64,000 nt of DNA from Mesorhizobium prunaredense (GTDB lineage Bacteria > Pseudomonadota > Alphaproteobacteria > Rhizobiales > Rhizobiaceae), in assembly GCF_900156895.1 (NCBI RefSeq), contig NZ_FTPD01000067.1, positions 10,653 to 74,652 on the forward strand, written 5' to 3'. The translations under genes and the position numbers were made by a program. The number at the start of each line of letters is the position of its first letter. Position 1 is the stretch's first letter. A model generated the notes under the pieces. The model had not been told where the DNA came from. It worked only from the letters and a program-made list of their open reading frames with translations, and made no database searches. This document shows positions 43,575 to 52,958 of this stretch, piece by piece.

Positions 43575-45143
43575 CTACTCACGATGTCCGGGCAGGGCGC
43601 CGACCAGGCCGGCCTCATATGCTGCAACTGCTTTGGCGACGCCGGCAGTGAAGTGTTCAATATCGCTCGCATGTTCGAACGCTATCCTGGTTTGCGCAAA
43701 CTCCAGTGGCGAATAGTCAGGCGCTATCCGCTTGACGTCTGCGATAATGTTCTGTGCTTCCTTCAGTTCGCCGAGTTGCGCATGGCACGCCGCGAGCCTT
43801 GTCAGCCGCCAGGGTGTCTTCAATGGGAGCTTCGACATGCTAAGGAGCGCGGCCTTGTAGTCTCCTGAAGAGTAAAGCGCGATAGAGCGATCATAATGGT
43901 ACCAATCAGGATGGATCGGGTTGATCCGTATCGCACTGTCTAGCGCCGCGAGTGCTTCAAGAGGCCTGCCTCTCATCGTGAGCAAGTATCCCATTTGAGC
44001 AATCGTATCGGCGTCATACGGATTGAGGTCGAGCGCGCGTTGAAGGTGATGTTCGGCCGCTTCGAACCAACGGGCTGAGAGGAAAGCCTGGGCGAGTACG
44101 CGATGGCAGCGTGGCTCTTCCGGCGCCAAGGTCACCGCGCACTCTGCGCGTTCGATCACCGAACCAAGCAACGCTGGAGATGCCTCAGCATAGCCACCGA
44201 TAATGAGATCGGCGAGCGCGATGTAGGAATGCGCCAAGGCATAGGTCGGGTCCTTCTCGACCGCCGCCTGGAAAAGACTGCGCGCAGCCTCATTGTCGTC
44301 ATCACCATAGCCGCGCAGCCGGGCCAGTCCACGCAGGAGAAGCTCGTATGCGGCCAAGCTGTCCGTAGGCTTTGGGGTCGCTTGTTTAATGCCTGCGTCG
44401 TCGAGCCGAGCGACCAGCCGGTTCACCACACGGCGAGCGATTTCTTCCTGCATATCGAAGATCTGGCCGCCAGACGCAGAAAAATTATCGCTCCAGAGAA
44501 CTCCACCCGTCGAGGCGGTAATGAGGCTGATGGTGACCCGCATGCCGTCTGCGCGGGTCGTCGCCCTGCCACGGACCAAATAGGTTGCGCCAAGGCTGTC
44601 GCCAATGGCACGCCAATCGGAAGCGGAATCCGAGACAAATGCAAATCCGGAATTGCGCGCCAGCACAACGACCGTCCCAAAGCGAGCCAACGCATTGACA
44701 ATGTCCTCGGCGAAGCCGTCAACCAGAGGGGTGTCTTCCGGCGCACCTTCATTGCTGAAGCGCAGTACCGCAACGCTTGGCTGTCCAGAGCGCTCTGGCT
44801 TTGGCGCATCGAGCTCTGGCTTTGGCGCATCGAGAGGGGAGAGGACGTAGCCGCGTTTGGCGACCGTGCGGATAATGGTTTGGCTTTCGTCCTGCAGCGC
44901 CTTTCGCAACTCCCTGACGGCTTGCGTCAGTGAGTCCTCGGTCACGAAGACATCAGGCCACACCGCTGACATCAGTTCCGACTTGGTCGCGACACGCCCA
45001 GCATTCCTGCTGAGATAGGTTAACAGATCGAACGCCTTGGAGCGGAGGGCAACAGGTTTCCCGTCGCGGAGAAGGAGGCCGCGCGCAAGATCAAGCTCGC
45101 ACCTGCCAAGTGCCAGAACGGGCTCTGGATTTTCTTGCGACAT
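43575..45143 (-). CDS. Winged-helix regulator with TPR repeats (CadC/OmpR-type DNA-binding)
   Basis: 522 residues. A winged helix of the Trans_reg_C type spans about 8-100 (KAFDLLTYLSRNAGRVATKS and EDSLTQAVRELRKAL). A duplicated PKPELDA linker and a FlgO-like alpha-beta domain (SVAVLRFSN, VDGFAEDIVNALARF) follow, then about 200 residues of TPR repeats (LNPYDADTIAQMGYLLTMRG). No membrane helix is visible between the DNA-binding and sensor parts, unlike CadC. Probably a soluble regulator; its targets are unknown. It overlaps an upstream small gene by 53 bp. Confidence 0.83.
   Translation of the reverse strand: MSQENPEPVLALGRCELDLARGLLLRDGKPVALRSKAFDLLTYLSRNAGRVATKSELMSAVWPDVFVTEDSLTQAVRELRKALQDESQTIIRTVAKRGYVLSPLDAPKPELDAPKPERSGQPSVAVLRFSNEGAPEDTPLVDGFAEDIVNALARFGTVVVLARNSGFAFVSDSASDWRAIGDSLGATYLVRGRATTRADGMRVTISLITASTGGVLWSDNFSASGGQIFDMQEEIARRVVNRLVARLDDAGIKQATPKPTDSLAAYELLLRGLARLRGYGDDDNEAARSLFQAAVEKDPTYALAHSYIALADLIIGGYAEASPALLGSVIERAECAVTLAPEEPRCHRVLAQAFLSARWFEAAEHHLQRALDLNPYDADTIAQMGYLLTMRGRPLEALAALDSAIRINPIHPDWYHYDRSIALYSSGDYKAALLSMSKLPLKTPWRLTRLAACHAQLGELKEAQNIIADVKRIAPDYSPLEFAQTRIAFEHASDIEHFTAGVAKAVAAYEAGLVGALPGHRE
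44792..44833. repeat. 21-bp in-frame tandem duplication in the regulator linker
   Basis: Two copies of GCTCTGGCTTTGGCGCATCG plus one base (44792-44812, 44813-44833) sit in the regulator gene and encode a repeated seven-residue PKPELDA on the minus strand. They lie in the flexible linker after the winged helix, so the length change is probably tolerated. Confidence 0.85.
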
Positions 45144-45396
45144 CGAATGCCGACCTGATCAGCCTGACTAGACGCTGCCTGATTGGGGTCTCAATCCTCT
45201 CAGACGTCAAGGGACCAAAGGAATTTGATTCGCCTTCACTTTGGCTGGAAGCCATCCGCCTGTCCATGGCGATGATCTCGAGCATTTCGAACATCGTTCC
45301 AGGCATGGGCGCACAAGGCGACGCAGCCATAACGCAAGATACATATTCGAGGAGTTCCTGCCGGGCGGCTTGGCGCGTGTTCTCATTCAGTGACAT
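45091..45396 (-). CDS. Small hypothetical protein overlapping the regulator start
   Basis: 101 residues, no recognised domain. GAGGT lies seven bases before the ATG at 45396. It overlaps the downstream regulator's start by 53 bp in another frame, which could couple translation of the two but also lowers confidence. A competing frame on the other strand (45110-45481) lacks a ribosome-binding site. Possibly a partner or leader of the regulator. Confidence 0.45.
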   Translation of the reverse strand: MSLNENTRQAARQELLEYVSCVMAASPCAPMPGTMFEMLEIIAMDRRMASSQSEGESNSFGPLTSERIETPIRQRLVRLIRSAFDVARKSRARSGTWQVRA

Positions 45397-45513
45397 GGTC
45401 GACCTCATCCGGTTCTTTCTTCTTGAGAACAATGAAGCCAAAGGACAGGCGCGTACCGGAAGATTTCTGAAATTCTGCTGAATCTGTCGTAGCAGGGGTT
45501 TTCCCACAATCAT

Positions 45514-45571
45514 TCAACCGAACGGTTGACTATCTGAAAGCGCACCTCTATATTCAACTACATGGTTGAAT
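45514..45571. promoter_or_regulatory. Two GTTGAA-type operator dyads at the ArsR gene
   Basis: TCAACCG (45514-45520) is inverted as CGGTTGA (45523-45529), and ATTCAAC (45552-45558) is inverted as GTTGAAT (45565-45571), the second overlapping the start codon at 45562. The shared CAAC/GTTG half-sites about 40 bp apart are the usual layout of an autoregulating ArsR protein. Confidence 0.75.
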
Positions 45572-45969
45572 TAGAGACACCCCAGATGGACGCGGTCTTT
45601 CACGCGCTTGGCGACGCCACCCGCCGGCACATGCTTCGCGATCTCGCCGGCGGCGAGCGAACGGTGAGCCAGTTGGCGGAGCCTTTCGACATGTCACTGG
45701 CGGCGGCCTCCAAGCACATCAAGGCGCTGGAGAATGCAGGGCTTATTCGTCGCGAGGTGAGGGGCCGCACGCATCTTTGCCGCCTCGAACCCGGACCGCT
45801 GGCCAGCGCCCACCAATGGCTCGGCTTCTACGAGCGCTTCTGGACCAACCGTCTCGACGTCCTCGAGCGTCTGCTTCGCGAGGAGGACGCACGCAAAGCC
45901 CCGGGTGATTCCTGGGCCCAGGATGATTCCAGGAAATCGCCCGCCTCAAAAGAAGGAGACGACCAATGA
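45562..45969 (+). CDS. ArsR family transcriptional regulator
   Basis: 135 residues. The winged helix covers about 10-95 (FHALGDATRRHMLRDLAGGE, VSQLAEPFDMSLAAASKHIKAL, then the wing in LIRREVRGRTHLCRL). It lacks the metal-binding CxC of classic ArsR, so it is the non-metal type that represses a coupled SRPBCC gene. It is preceded by two matching palindromes, suggesting autorepression. The stop overlaps the next gene by four bases (ATGA). Confidence 0.9.
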   Translation: MVELETPQMDAVFHALGDATRRHMLRDLAGGERTVSQLAEPFDMSLAAASKHIKALENAGLIRREVRGRTHLCRLEPGPLASAHQWLGFYERFWTNRLDVLERLLREEDARKAPGDSWAQDDSRKSPASKEGDDQ

Positions 45970-46499
45970 ACCAGATGAAAACCATCGGAGCCTATGGCGA
46001 GCTGACCGAGCCCGCCACGTTCACCATCCAGCGGCTTTTGCCCGGCCCGATCGAGCGGGTCTGGGCCTATCTCACCGAGAGCGACCTGCGCCGGCAGTGG
46101 ATGGCTGCTGGCCAGATGGAAATGAAGGCCGGCACCTCGTTCGAGTTGGTTTGGCGTAACGACGAGCTGACCGATCCGCCCGGCCAGCGCCCCGCGGGCT
46201 TTCCCGAAGAGCATCGGATGGAGGGCCGGATCACTGAGCTCGATCCGCCTTACAAGCTTGCCATCACCTGGGGAAACACCGGCGGCGTTTCCTTCTTGCT
46301 GGAGCCGAAAGGCAATGATGTGCTGCTCACCGTCGTCCATCGCCGGCTGCCGGAACGCGCAATCCAGCTCAACGTTACCGCCGGCTGGCACATGCACCTC
46401 GACATCCTGGCCGCCCGCCTCGCGGGCAACACGCCGACCTCGTTCTGGGATGGCTGGAGTCGCCTGCGGGAAGAATACGACCGCCGCCTGCCGGCCTGA
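45966..46499 (+). CDS. SRPBCC (AHSA1-like) protein
   Basis: 177 residues. FTIQRLLPGPIERVWAYLTE starts the START-like fold, and a KLAITWGNTGGVSFLLEP strand and LDILAARLAGN helix follow. Pairing with an ArsR gene by a four-base overlap is typical. It probably binds a small hydrophobic ligand; the effect on the regulator is unknown. Confidence 0.85.
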   Translation: MNQMKTIGAYGELTEPATFTIQRLLPGPIERVWAYLTESDLRRQWMAAGQMEMKAGTSFELVWRNDELTDPPGQRPAGFPEEHRMEGRITELDPPYKLAITWGNTGGVSFLLEPKGNDVLLTVVHRRLPERAIQLNVTAGWHMHLDILAARLAGNTPTSFWDGWSRLREEYDRRLPA

Positions 46500-46762
46500 C
46501 CTAACTCTCACGTTTGAACCCCATGTTGGACCTTTGCGTCGGGTGCCGATGCAAAGGCTATGGAGCACGCCCCTCGCTGATCCGCGCTCCACAATGTTCC
46601 CTCGCCAGAGGGACGGCCCGAAGGGACGGGCGGCGACCGGCATGTGTCCAGACCGGCCATCCCTCGAATGAGAGCGCAGCCACCGCAGCCATTGTCCATG
46701 GAGGCTCGCATACCGGCAACGATGAAACGAGCTTGCATTGTGCAAGCCTGATGGAGGACGTC

Positions 46763-47338
46763 ATGCGCAAATTGATCACCGGAATGAAGGTTTCCATCGA
46801 CGGCAAGATGGAGGGACCCGAGGGTTACGCCGATTGGGTCGACGCGTGGTCGGAGGACTATGGGCTGACGCCGCAAATCGATGCCTGCCTGCTCGGGAGC
46901 GTCATGTACGCCGGCTACGAGCGCTACTGGAGCGCGATCCAGAATGAGCCGGACAAGCCGCTGCCGATGACCGGCAAACTGCCGATGCCGGCGGAGCTCG
47001 AATGGGCCCGCTTTGCCGAACAGACCCCGCATTATGTGCTGTCGAACACGATGACTTCGGCGCTTTGGCCAAAGACGCGCTTCGTGCGGAGCCTCGAAGA
47101 CATCGCTGGCCTCAAGCAGCAGCCGGGCAAGGATATCTATCTCATGGGCGGTGCGCGAATGACCGCGAGCCTCATCGATGCCGGGCTGGTGGATGAACTG
47201 CGGCTTATCCTCTATCCGCTGCTCGTCGGCGAAGGGAAGGCGCTGTTTGGAGCAACGCAAAATCGTCGCGGGCTCGAACTGCGGAAGGTTCAGCAGCTCA
47301 CGGATGGGCGCGTGAGCCTGGTCTATGGGATCGGCTAA
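46763..47338 (+). CDS. Dihydrofolate reductase family protein (RibD C-terminal fold)
   Basis: 191 residues. LITGMKVSIDGKMEGPEGYA is the N-terminal NADPH strand and loop, DACLLGSVMYAGYERYW the middle, IYLMGGARMTASLIDAGLVDEL the GG cofactor loop, and LRLILYPLLVGEGKALF the end. GGAGG five bases before the ATG at 46763 sets the start. The related ArsR and SRPBCC genes upstream are on the same strand with a 263-bp gap, so it may be a separate unit. Confidence 0.85.
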   Translation: MRKLITGMKVSIDGKMEGPEGYADWVDAWSEDYGLTPQIDACLLGSVMYAGYERYWSAIQNEPDKPLPMTGKLPMPAELEWARFAEQTPHYVLSNTMTSALWPKTRFVRSLEDIAGLKQQPGKDIYLMGGARMTASLIDAGLVDELRLILYPLLVGEGKALFGATQNRRGLELRKVQQLTDGRVSLVYGIG

Positions 47339-47407
47339 CGCAGCCGGTCTTCGCAGATTTCGCAGCGCTGCCCGGCTGAAATTTATTCCTGAAAGGCACG
47401 TCGCCGG

Positions 47408-48157
47408 TCAGAGGGAGACCGATAGCCCGCCGTCAACGGCCAGGACATGGCCGTTGACATAGTCGGCAGCGTCTGAGGCGAGAAACACCACGGCTCCGCC
47501 GAGCTCCTCAGGCTGGGCCCAGCGGCCCGCCGGGGTTCGTGCCTCGACCCATTTGGTGAAGGTCTCGTCGCTCATAAGTGCGGTGTTGAGCTCGGTGGCG
47601 AAATAGCCGGGGGCGATCGCGTTGACGGTGATGCCGTGACGGCCCAGTTCAGCGGCGGTCGAGCGTGTCAGCCCGTGCAGGCCCGCCTTTGCCGCCACAT
47701 AGGCGTGAATGGTGGGACGGCCAAGGATCGCCGCAACCGATCCGGTGTTTATTATGCGCCCGAACTTGTTTGGCAGCATCAGGCGCACCGCGTCGCGTAT
47801 CATGCGGAAGCAAGCCGAAAGATTGACGGCAATCACATGGTTGAAATCCTCGTCCTGCCATTTGACCAACGGACTTCGATGCTGGATGCCGGCGTTGTTG
47901 ACCAGAATATCGAGGCGGCCGTGGCGTTCGACGATTCCTTCGAGCGATGCCCTCGAGATCGCCGCGTCGGTGACATCGAACGGCAGGGCTTCGGCTCCGA
48001 TCCTTTCGGCCGCCGCGGACAGCGCCGCCGGATCGCGGGCATTGACGATCACCGTCGCGCCGTTTTCCGCAAGTGCCTTGGCCATGGCGAAGCCGAGGCC
48101 ACGCGAAGCACCTGTGACCAACGCGACACGGCCGTCGAGCGAGAACAATTCCGACAT
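47408..48157 (-). CDS. Short-chain dehydrogenase/reductase, gluconate 5-dehydrogenase-like
   Basis: 249 residues. VALVTGASRGLGFAMAKALA binds NAD(P), NNAG follows, GSVAAILGRPTIHAYVAAKAG carries the Ser and the Tyr-xxx-Lys, and the ending VNGHVLAVDGGLSV is typical. The first strand (FSLDGRVAL) resembles IdnO-type gluconate 5-dehydrogenases. GGGGGAT before the ATG at 48157 overrides an open frame to 48289. It is divergent from the GlcD-like oxidase operon, so it may act in the same pathway. Confidence 0.87.
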   Translation of the reverse strand: MSELFSLDGRVALVTGASRGLGFAMAKALAENGATVIVNARDPAALSAAAERIGAEALPFDVTDAAISRASLEGIVERHGRLDILVNNAGIQHRSPLVKWQDEDFNHVIAVNLSACFRMIRDAVRLMLPNKFGRIINTGSVAAILGRPTIHAYVAAKAGLHGLTRSTAAELGRHGITVNAIAPGYFATELNTALMSDETFTKWVEARTPAGRWAQPEELGGAVVFLASDAADYVNGHVLAVDGGLSVSL

Positions 48158-48432
48158 TGATATCCCCCATGGCCTTGGCTTCAAGTTCGAATCGGTCGGA
48201 CTTCCATACCGATCACCAGCGAGTTGGGTCCCTCCCAATGCCAGCCGACCCCGTTTCGCACCGTCTTCGTCAAAATAAAAGGCTAGCATTTTACGACGGG
48301 TGCGAACAGTTCAGGCGCGAGAGTCCAGATTGTGTGGCGGGTGCGCCGGCGGTTTTCGCCGCCAAATTAATGATGGTTCACCAAGACGAAAGTGGCTTGC
48401 GATGTTGTAGGATGACCGTATGATCTGACGAA

Positions 48433-49884
48433 ATGATCACGGATCGCCCAACTCAACGCGAAACTTCCGGCGCAATTGCTGAGCTGCCTGCGCAGTTGGC
48501 GGGTGATGCGCTGATAGACGGACGGTCGCCACTGGCAGAGCGCTACCTCATCGATTGGGGCCGCGACAGGCGCGGAAGCGCCCGCTTCATCGTGCGTCCA
48601 GGATCCGTGGAAGACGTCCAGGCGTTTGTGAGATGGTGCTCGCAGAGCGGTGTCGCCATCGTCGTGCAAGGCGGCAATACCGGACTTGCCGGCGGCGCCA
48701 TTCCCGACAGTTCGGACTATGCCGTGCTGTCGCTTGAGCGTCTCAATCGGATACGCTCCGTCGATCCGCTCGACTTCACGCTGCAAGCTGACGCCGGAGC
48801 CGTGCTGCAGGACGTCAAGGACGCCGCTGAAGCATCCGACATGACCTTCCCTCTCGCGCTTGGTGCGCAGGGATCGTGCACCATCGGCGGCAATGTCGCG
48901 ACCAACGCCGGCGGCATCAACGTGCTGCGCTACGGCATGACGCGTGATCTGGTGCTCGGGCTTGAGACGGTCCTGCCGGACGGCACGCTGTGGAGCGGCA
49001 TGAACGGGCTGCGCAAGGACAATCGCGGCTACAGCCTGAAGCAATTGATGATCGGTTCGGAAGGAACGCTCGGGGTCGTCACGGGCGTCGAAGTAAGGCT
49101 CTCGCCCCGGCCGACGCAGGTCGAGACCGCCTATGTCGGACTGGGCAGCTTCCGCCAGGCATGCGAACTGTTCCGGATGGCGCGGCATTTCTGCTCCGAT
49201 CTTCTCAGCGCGTTTGAGGTCATCGGCGAGGAGTGCCTGCCGCTGGCCCATCTCATCGATCCGAACCTGCGCTCACCGTTGACACAAGAATGTCCGGTTC
49301 ATGCGATCGTCGAACTTGCCTGTGGGCCAGGGATAGACGCCGGCGGACTTCTTGAAACGATGCTGGCGCGCGCCCTTGAGACCGACCTGATCAGGGACGG
49401 CGTCGTCGCGCAAAGCCGCTCGCAGGCCGCCACATTCTGGGCCATCCGTGAGGGCCTGGTCGAGGGGCAGGCGCGGCGCGGCTTTCATGTCCGCACCGAC
49501 CTCTCGGTTCGTCTCAGCCAGGTGCCGACGCTGATCGAGCAAGCACGCGCGTGCATCGTGCGCGACTGGCCTGGCTGGACATCCCTGACCTATGGCCATG
49601 CGGGCGACGGCAACATCCATTTCAACGTGCTGCCTCCCATGGGTTGCGACCCCGGCGAAGCGAGGACCGTGGGGCAGGCGGTTTTGGCCCGGCTCTACGA
49701 GCTGGTCGGAGCGCTCGGCGGCTCGTTCAGCGCCGAGCATGGCGTCGGTCGCAGCCGCAGTCACGTGTTCTGGGCCGGCCTGTCGCAGCGCGAGCGGCAG
49801 CTTCATATCGCGATCAAGGCAGCCTTCGATCCGGCAGGCCTGTTCAATCCGACATGTCTCATGCCTGATCCGGGCGATTTGTAG
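48433..49884 (+). CDS. FAD-binding 2-hydroxyacid oxidase/dehydrogenase (GlcD/LDH-D-like)
   Basis: 483 residues. FIVRPGSVEDVQAFVRWC begins the PCMH-type FAD domain, VVQGGNTGLAGGAIPD and GNVATNAGGINVLRYGMTRD bind the cofactor, and the C-terminal FAD-oxidase domain ends in YGHAGDGNIHFN and FSAEHGVGRS. Enzymes of this type oxidise D-2-hydroxy acids (glycolate, D-lactate, 2-hydroxyglutarate). It leads a run of genes with a FadR-type regulator, a VOC protein and an ABC importer, which suggests hydroxyacid uptake and oxidation. Confidence 0.9.
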   Translation: MITDRPTQRETSGAIAELPAQLAGDALIDGRSPLAERYLIDWGRDRRGSARFIVRPGSVEDVQAFVRWCSQSGVAIVVQGGNTGLAGGAIPDSSDYAVLSLERLNRIRSVDPLDFTLQADAGAVLQDVKDAAEASDMTFPLALGAQGSCTIGGNVATNAGGINVLRYGMTRDLVLGLETVLPDGTLWSGMNGLRKDNRGYSLKQLMIGSEGTLGVVTGVEVRLSPRPTQVETAYVGLGSFRQACELFRMARHFCSDLLSAFEVIGEECLPLAHLIDPNLRSPLTQECPVHAIVELACGPGIDAGGLLETMLARALETDLIRDGVVAQSRSQAATFWAIREGLVEGQARRGFHVRTDLSVRLSQVPTLIEQARACIVRDWPGWTSLTYGHAGDGNIHFNVLPPMGCDPGEARTVGQAVLARLYELVGALGGSFSAEHGVGRSRSHVFWAGLSQRERQLHIAIKAAFDPAGLFNPTCLMPDPGDL

Positions 49885-49895
49885 GGGAAAGCCGC

Positions 49896-50627
49896 ATGAA
49901 GCAGCGTTCGTCCATCATCGGCAGCGTGGAGGCGCTTCCGCATCGCGTCGCGTCGCATCTGAGCCGCGAGATCGAGGGCGGCGACATCATCCCGGGAGCC
50001 CGGCTTCCCACCGAAAGCCAGCTCGCCGACAAGTTCGGCGTCAGCCGCAATGTTGTCAGGGAAGCGATTGCCCAGCTTCGCGCCGACGGCATGATCGAGG
50101 CGCGGCAAGGCATAGGCGCATTCGTCATGGCGCCGGAACAGCGGACAGCCATCCGGATCGACCGCGAAGCGCTGAAAGACCAGCGCAACATGGAGCAGCT
50201 CTTCGAGCTGCGCAGCATCCTGGAGACCGAATCCGCCACGCTGGCCGCAGCGCGCTGCGCATCCGATGATCTTGACGCAATCAAGGCTGCGCTGGACCGC
50301 ATGGGTGGCGAGGAGCGCTGGGAGGATGGCAGCATCGAGGCCGATCTGCTTTTCCATCGGGCGATCGCCCGGGCCACCGGCAACGGCTACATCTACACCT
50401 TCATTTCCTTCGTCTGCGAGCAGATCCGCCAGTCAATCCACTATGCCCGCCTCACCAATCCGCTGCACGACCTGGTCGAGGTCAACGTCGCCGAGCACGT
50501 GCGAATCTACGACGCGCTCGCCGCGCATGATCCGCAGGCTGCCGGCGAGGCGATGCGCCGGCACATCGATGGCGCCGCGTCGCGCGTCGGCGTCGAACTC
50601 ACCGCGAAGATCAATCGAGGCAAATGA
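49896..50627 (+). CDS. FadR/GntR-type regulator with FCD domain
   Basis: 243 residues. A GntR helix-turn-helix (LPTESQLADKFGVSRNVVREAI, shown here in part) is followed by a helical FCD domain with the metal and ligand residues in EADLLFHRAIARATGN and EHVRIYDALAAHD. It binds an organic acid to control catabolism. It sits 12 bp after the oxidase gene and overlaps the VOC gene by four bases, so it probably regulates this operon. Confidence 0.9.
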   Translation: MKQRSSIIGSVEALPHRVASHLSREIEGGDIIPGARLPTESQLADKFGVSRNVVREAIAQLRADGMIEARQGIGAFVMAPEQRTAIRIDREALKDQRNMEQLFELRSILETESATLAAARCASDDLDAIKAALDRMGGEERWEDGSIEADLLFHRAIARATGNGYIYTFISFVCEQIRQSIHYARLTNPLHDLVEVNVAEHVRIYDALAAHDPQAAGEAMRRHIDGAASRVGVELTAKINRGK

Positions 50628-51067
50628 CCATGTCGCTCGGGCAGACCAAGGCAATCACCGATATCTGCCTGCTTGTCGAGGATATCGACCGTACCATCGA
50701 CTTCTACACGCAGAAACTCGGCTACCGGATCAGACGCCGCGCCGAGGGCTTTGTCGATTTTCATTCCGAGCGCGTGACGCTCGCCGCATGGGAACTGGAT
50801 CACATCAATCGCCACTGCGGCGTCTCGAATGTCCGCTCACCGAAGCAGGCGTACAAGGCATGTGTTGCCATGGAACTCGAAAGCGCCGGCGAGGTCGACC
50901 GGCTCTACGCTGAACTGTCGGACAAGGGAGTGCCGTTCGTCGGGCCTCCCGGCGACTATGTCTGGAACGCGCGCTGCGCCTACTTCCACGACCCGGACGG
51001 GACGCTGTGGGAGCTCTACGCCTGGACCGGCGCGGGACCGGGCGACTATCACGACACGCAAGGATGA
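50624..51067 (+). CDS. VOC family protein
   Basis: 147 residues. DICLLVEDIDRTIDFYTQKL starts module one, and CAYFHDPDGTLWELYAW ends module two with the Glu metal ligand. The FVDFHSERVTLAAWE and VPFVGPPGDYVW segments are the middle. It overlaps the regulator stop by four bases. In this operon it could isomerise or cleave an intermediate. Confidence 0.87.
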   Translation: MTMSLGQTKAITDICLLVEDIDRTIDFYTQKLGYRIRRRAEGFVDFHSERVTLAAWELDHINRHCGVSNVRSPKQAYKACVAMELESAGEVDRLYAELSDKGVPFVGPPGDYVWNARCAYFHDPDGTLWELYAWTGAGPGDYHDTQG

Positions 51068-51135
51068 TCCGATCGCGACGGCCTCACAAGAAGGGCCGCG
51101 CCGCATGCAAAACAGTCCAACAACGGAGCAAGAAG

Positions 51136-52182
51136 ATGAGTGGGAACACATCGCAGTGGAATCGCAGATCGATCCTGAAGGCCGGCGCTGCCAGCCTGGC
51201 GGCTTTCGGGCCGGGTCTTCAGCTGTTTGGCGCCAGCGCATCGGCAGCTGCCAAGCTGGTCGTCCAGTATGACTGGCTGATGTCGAACGGCCAGATCGGC
51301 GACGTGGCAGCCGTCGCCAATGGCTATTTCAAAGAAGCCGGGCTCGAAGTCGAGTTCAGCCCCGGAGGGCCGAACGCCGCCACCGTGCCGCCGGTGGTGT
51401 CCGGTGCCGCCCAGCTCGGCCAATTCTCCGAATCGCCGCAACTCTATGCCGCGCGGGCGAGCGGCGTTCCGGTAAAGATCATCGCCTGCGGCTATCGCAC
51501 CGGGCCCTATGCGCTGACGTCGAAAGCGGCGAAGCCGATCCGGTCGGTGGCGGATCTGAAGGGGATGCGGATCGGGACGCAGCCGACCGCGCGCTTCGCC
51601 ATCGACGCGATGCTCGCGAAGAACAAGATCGACCCTTCCGAGGTAACCATCGTCAATGTCGGGTTCGACAAGGCCCCGCTGGTTCGTGGCGACGTGGATG
51701 CGATCGGCGGCTGGATCACCAACACGCAGGCGCTCAGCGTCGTCGGCGATGATCGCATCGATCTTCTGTTGTCGGAGCTGGGCCTGGCGTCCTATGCCGA
51801 CGTCTACTTCGCGACCGACAGCGCCATCGAATCCGATTCCGAGACCCTGGCGAAATTCATCGGCGCGGTCGCCAAGGGTTGGGGCTGGGTCCACGCCAAT
51901 CCCGAGCAGGCGGTCGACAAGCTCGTCGCGGTCTATCCCGAGATCGACGCAGGCTGGGAAAAGAAGACGATCCCGCTGGTGCTGAAACTGTCGTTTGACG
52001 AAAACACGAAAAAGGATGGATGGGGCACGTTCGATCCTGCCTCGATCGAGAGCCAGATCGCGCTGCTTGACCAGATTGGCCAGTATCCAAACGGCAGGCC
52101 GAAGGCCGAGGACGTCTATACGACTGAGATTCTCGAACTCAGTGCGGCTGAACGGCCGAAGCTCGGCGCACCTGCCTCTTGA
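51136..52182 (+). CDS. ABC importer binding protein, NitT/TauT (SsuA) type, Tat-exported
   Basis: 348 residues. WNRRSILKAGAASLAAF is a twin-arginine signal, and mature LVVQYDWLMSNGQIGDVAAV leads the two-lobe binding fold seen in THI5/NMT1-like proteins. DAIGGWITNTQAL and the late NEKKDGWG-type region fit the same group. The ATG at 51136 follows GGAG and is preferred to an open frame from 51007. The ligand is unknown, possibly an aromatic or small organic acid. Confidence 0.87.
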   Translation: MSGNTSQWNRRSILKAGAASLAAFGPGLQLFGASASAAAKLVVQYDWLMSNGQIGDVAAVANGYFKEAGLEVEFSPGGPNAATVPPVVSGAAQLGQFSESPQLYAARASGVPVKIIACGYRTGPYALTSKAAKPIRSVADLKGMRIGTQPTARFAIDAMLAKNKIDPSEVTIVNVGFDKAPLVRGDVDAIGGWITNTQALSVVGDDRIDLLLSELGLASYADVYFATDSAIESDSETLAKFIGAVAKGWGWVHANPEQAVDKLVAVYPEIDAGWEKKTIPLVLKLSFDENTKKDGWGTFDPASIESQIALLDQIGQYPNGRPKAEDVYTTEILELSAAERPKLGAPAS

Positions 52183-52958
52183 TGGCCGCGCCGGCCATCG
52201 AGACCTCCGGGCTCGACGTCGGCTATCCCGGCCGGCGCTCGCCAGTGACGGTGATCTCCGGTCTTGAACTGACGGTCGAGGCCGGGACGTTCCTGTCGAT
52301 CCTCGGGTCTTCGGGCTGCGGAAAGTCGACGTTTCTGCGGGTTGTCGCCGATCTTTTGGCGCCGCTCGCGGGCACGATACGCGTAATGGGCGAAACGCCG
52401 TCGGCGGTGCGCTCCGGCCGCGGCGTGGGTTTTGTCTTCCAGGACTCGACCCTTTTGCCGTGGCGCACGGCGCGCGAGAATGTGCGGCTGCCGATCCAGG
52501 TCGGCCGCCGCAGCCTGTCGCGCATGATAGACGACCGGGCCGACGAACTGCTCGAACTCGTCGGCCTGTCGGCGCTCAGTGAGCGCCTGCCGCATCAGCT
52601 CTCCGGCGGACAACGCCAAAGGCTGGCGATCGCCCGGGCGCTGCTTGGCGAGCCACGTCTGCTTCTGATGGACGAACCCTTTGGTGCGCTTGACGAGATC
52701 ACCCGCGATCGCCTCAACGACGAACTGCTGAACCTTTGGCGGCGGACCGAAACGACCGTGCTGTTCGTCACACATTCCATTGCCGAAGCCGTCTATCTCG
52801 GACAGCGCGTGATCGTGCTTGCCGCCCATCCCGGCCGGATCGTCGCCGACCACGACCTTCGTCCGCTGAAGGGGCCGGACAACAGATGCTCGCGCGAGGA
52901 TCCGGCGATCGTCGCGGCAATGGCCAGGATGCGCTCCGCCCTTGGAGCGGCCTCGTGA
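52182..52958 (+). CDS. ABC importer ATPase, NitT/TauT type
   Basis: 258 residues. Walker A GSSGCGKSTFLR, Q-loop VFQDSTLLPWRT, signature LSGGQRQRLAIARAL, Walker B LLLMDEPFGALDEI and switch THSIAEA, all typical of TauB/SsuB. The start shares one base with the upstream stop (TGATG). Cytoplasmic subunit of the importer. Confidence 0.92.
   Translation: MAAPAIETSGLDVGYPGRRSPVTVISGLELTVEAGTFLSILGSSGCGKSTFLRVVADLLAPLAGTIRVMGETPSAVRSGRGVGFVFQDSTLLPWRTARENVRLPIQVGRRSLSRMIDDRADELLELVGLSALSERLPHQLSGGQRQRLAIARALLGEPRLLLMDEPFGALDEITRDRLNDELLNLWRRTETTVLFVTHSIAEAVYLGQRVIVLAAHPGRIVADHDLRPLKGPDNRCSREDPAIVAAMARMRSALGAAS

Noticed and set aside
45110..45481. Plus-strand ORF opposite the small gene before the regulator
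   Set aside because: No ribosome-binding site; the opposite frame has GAGGT before its ATG.
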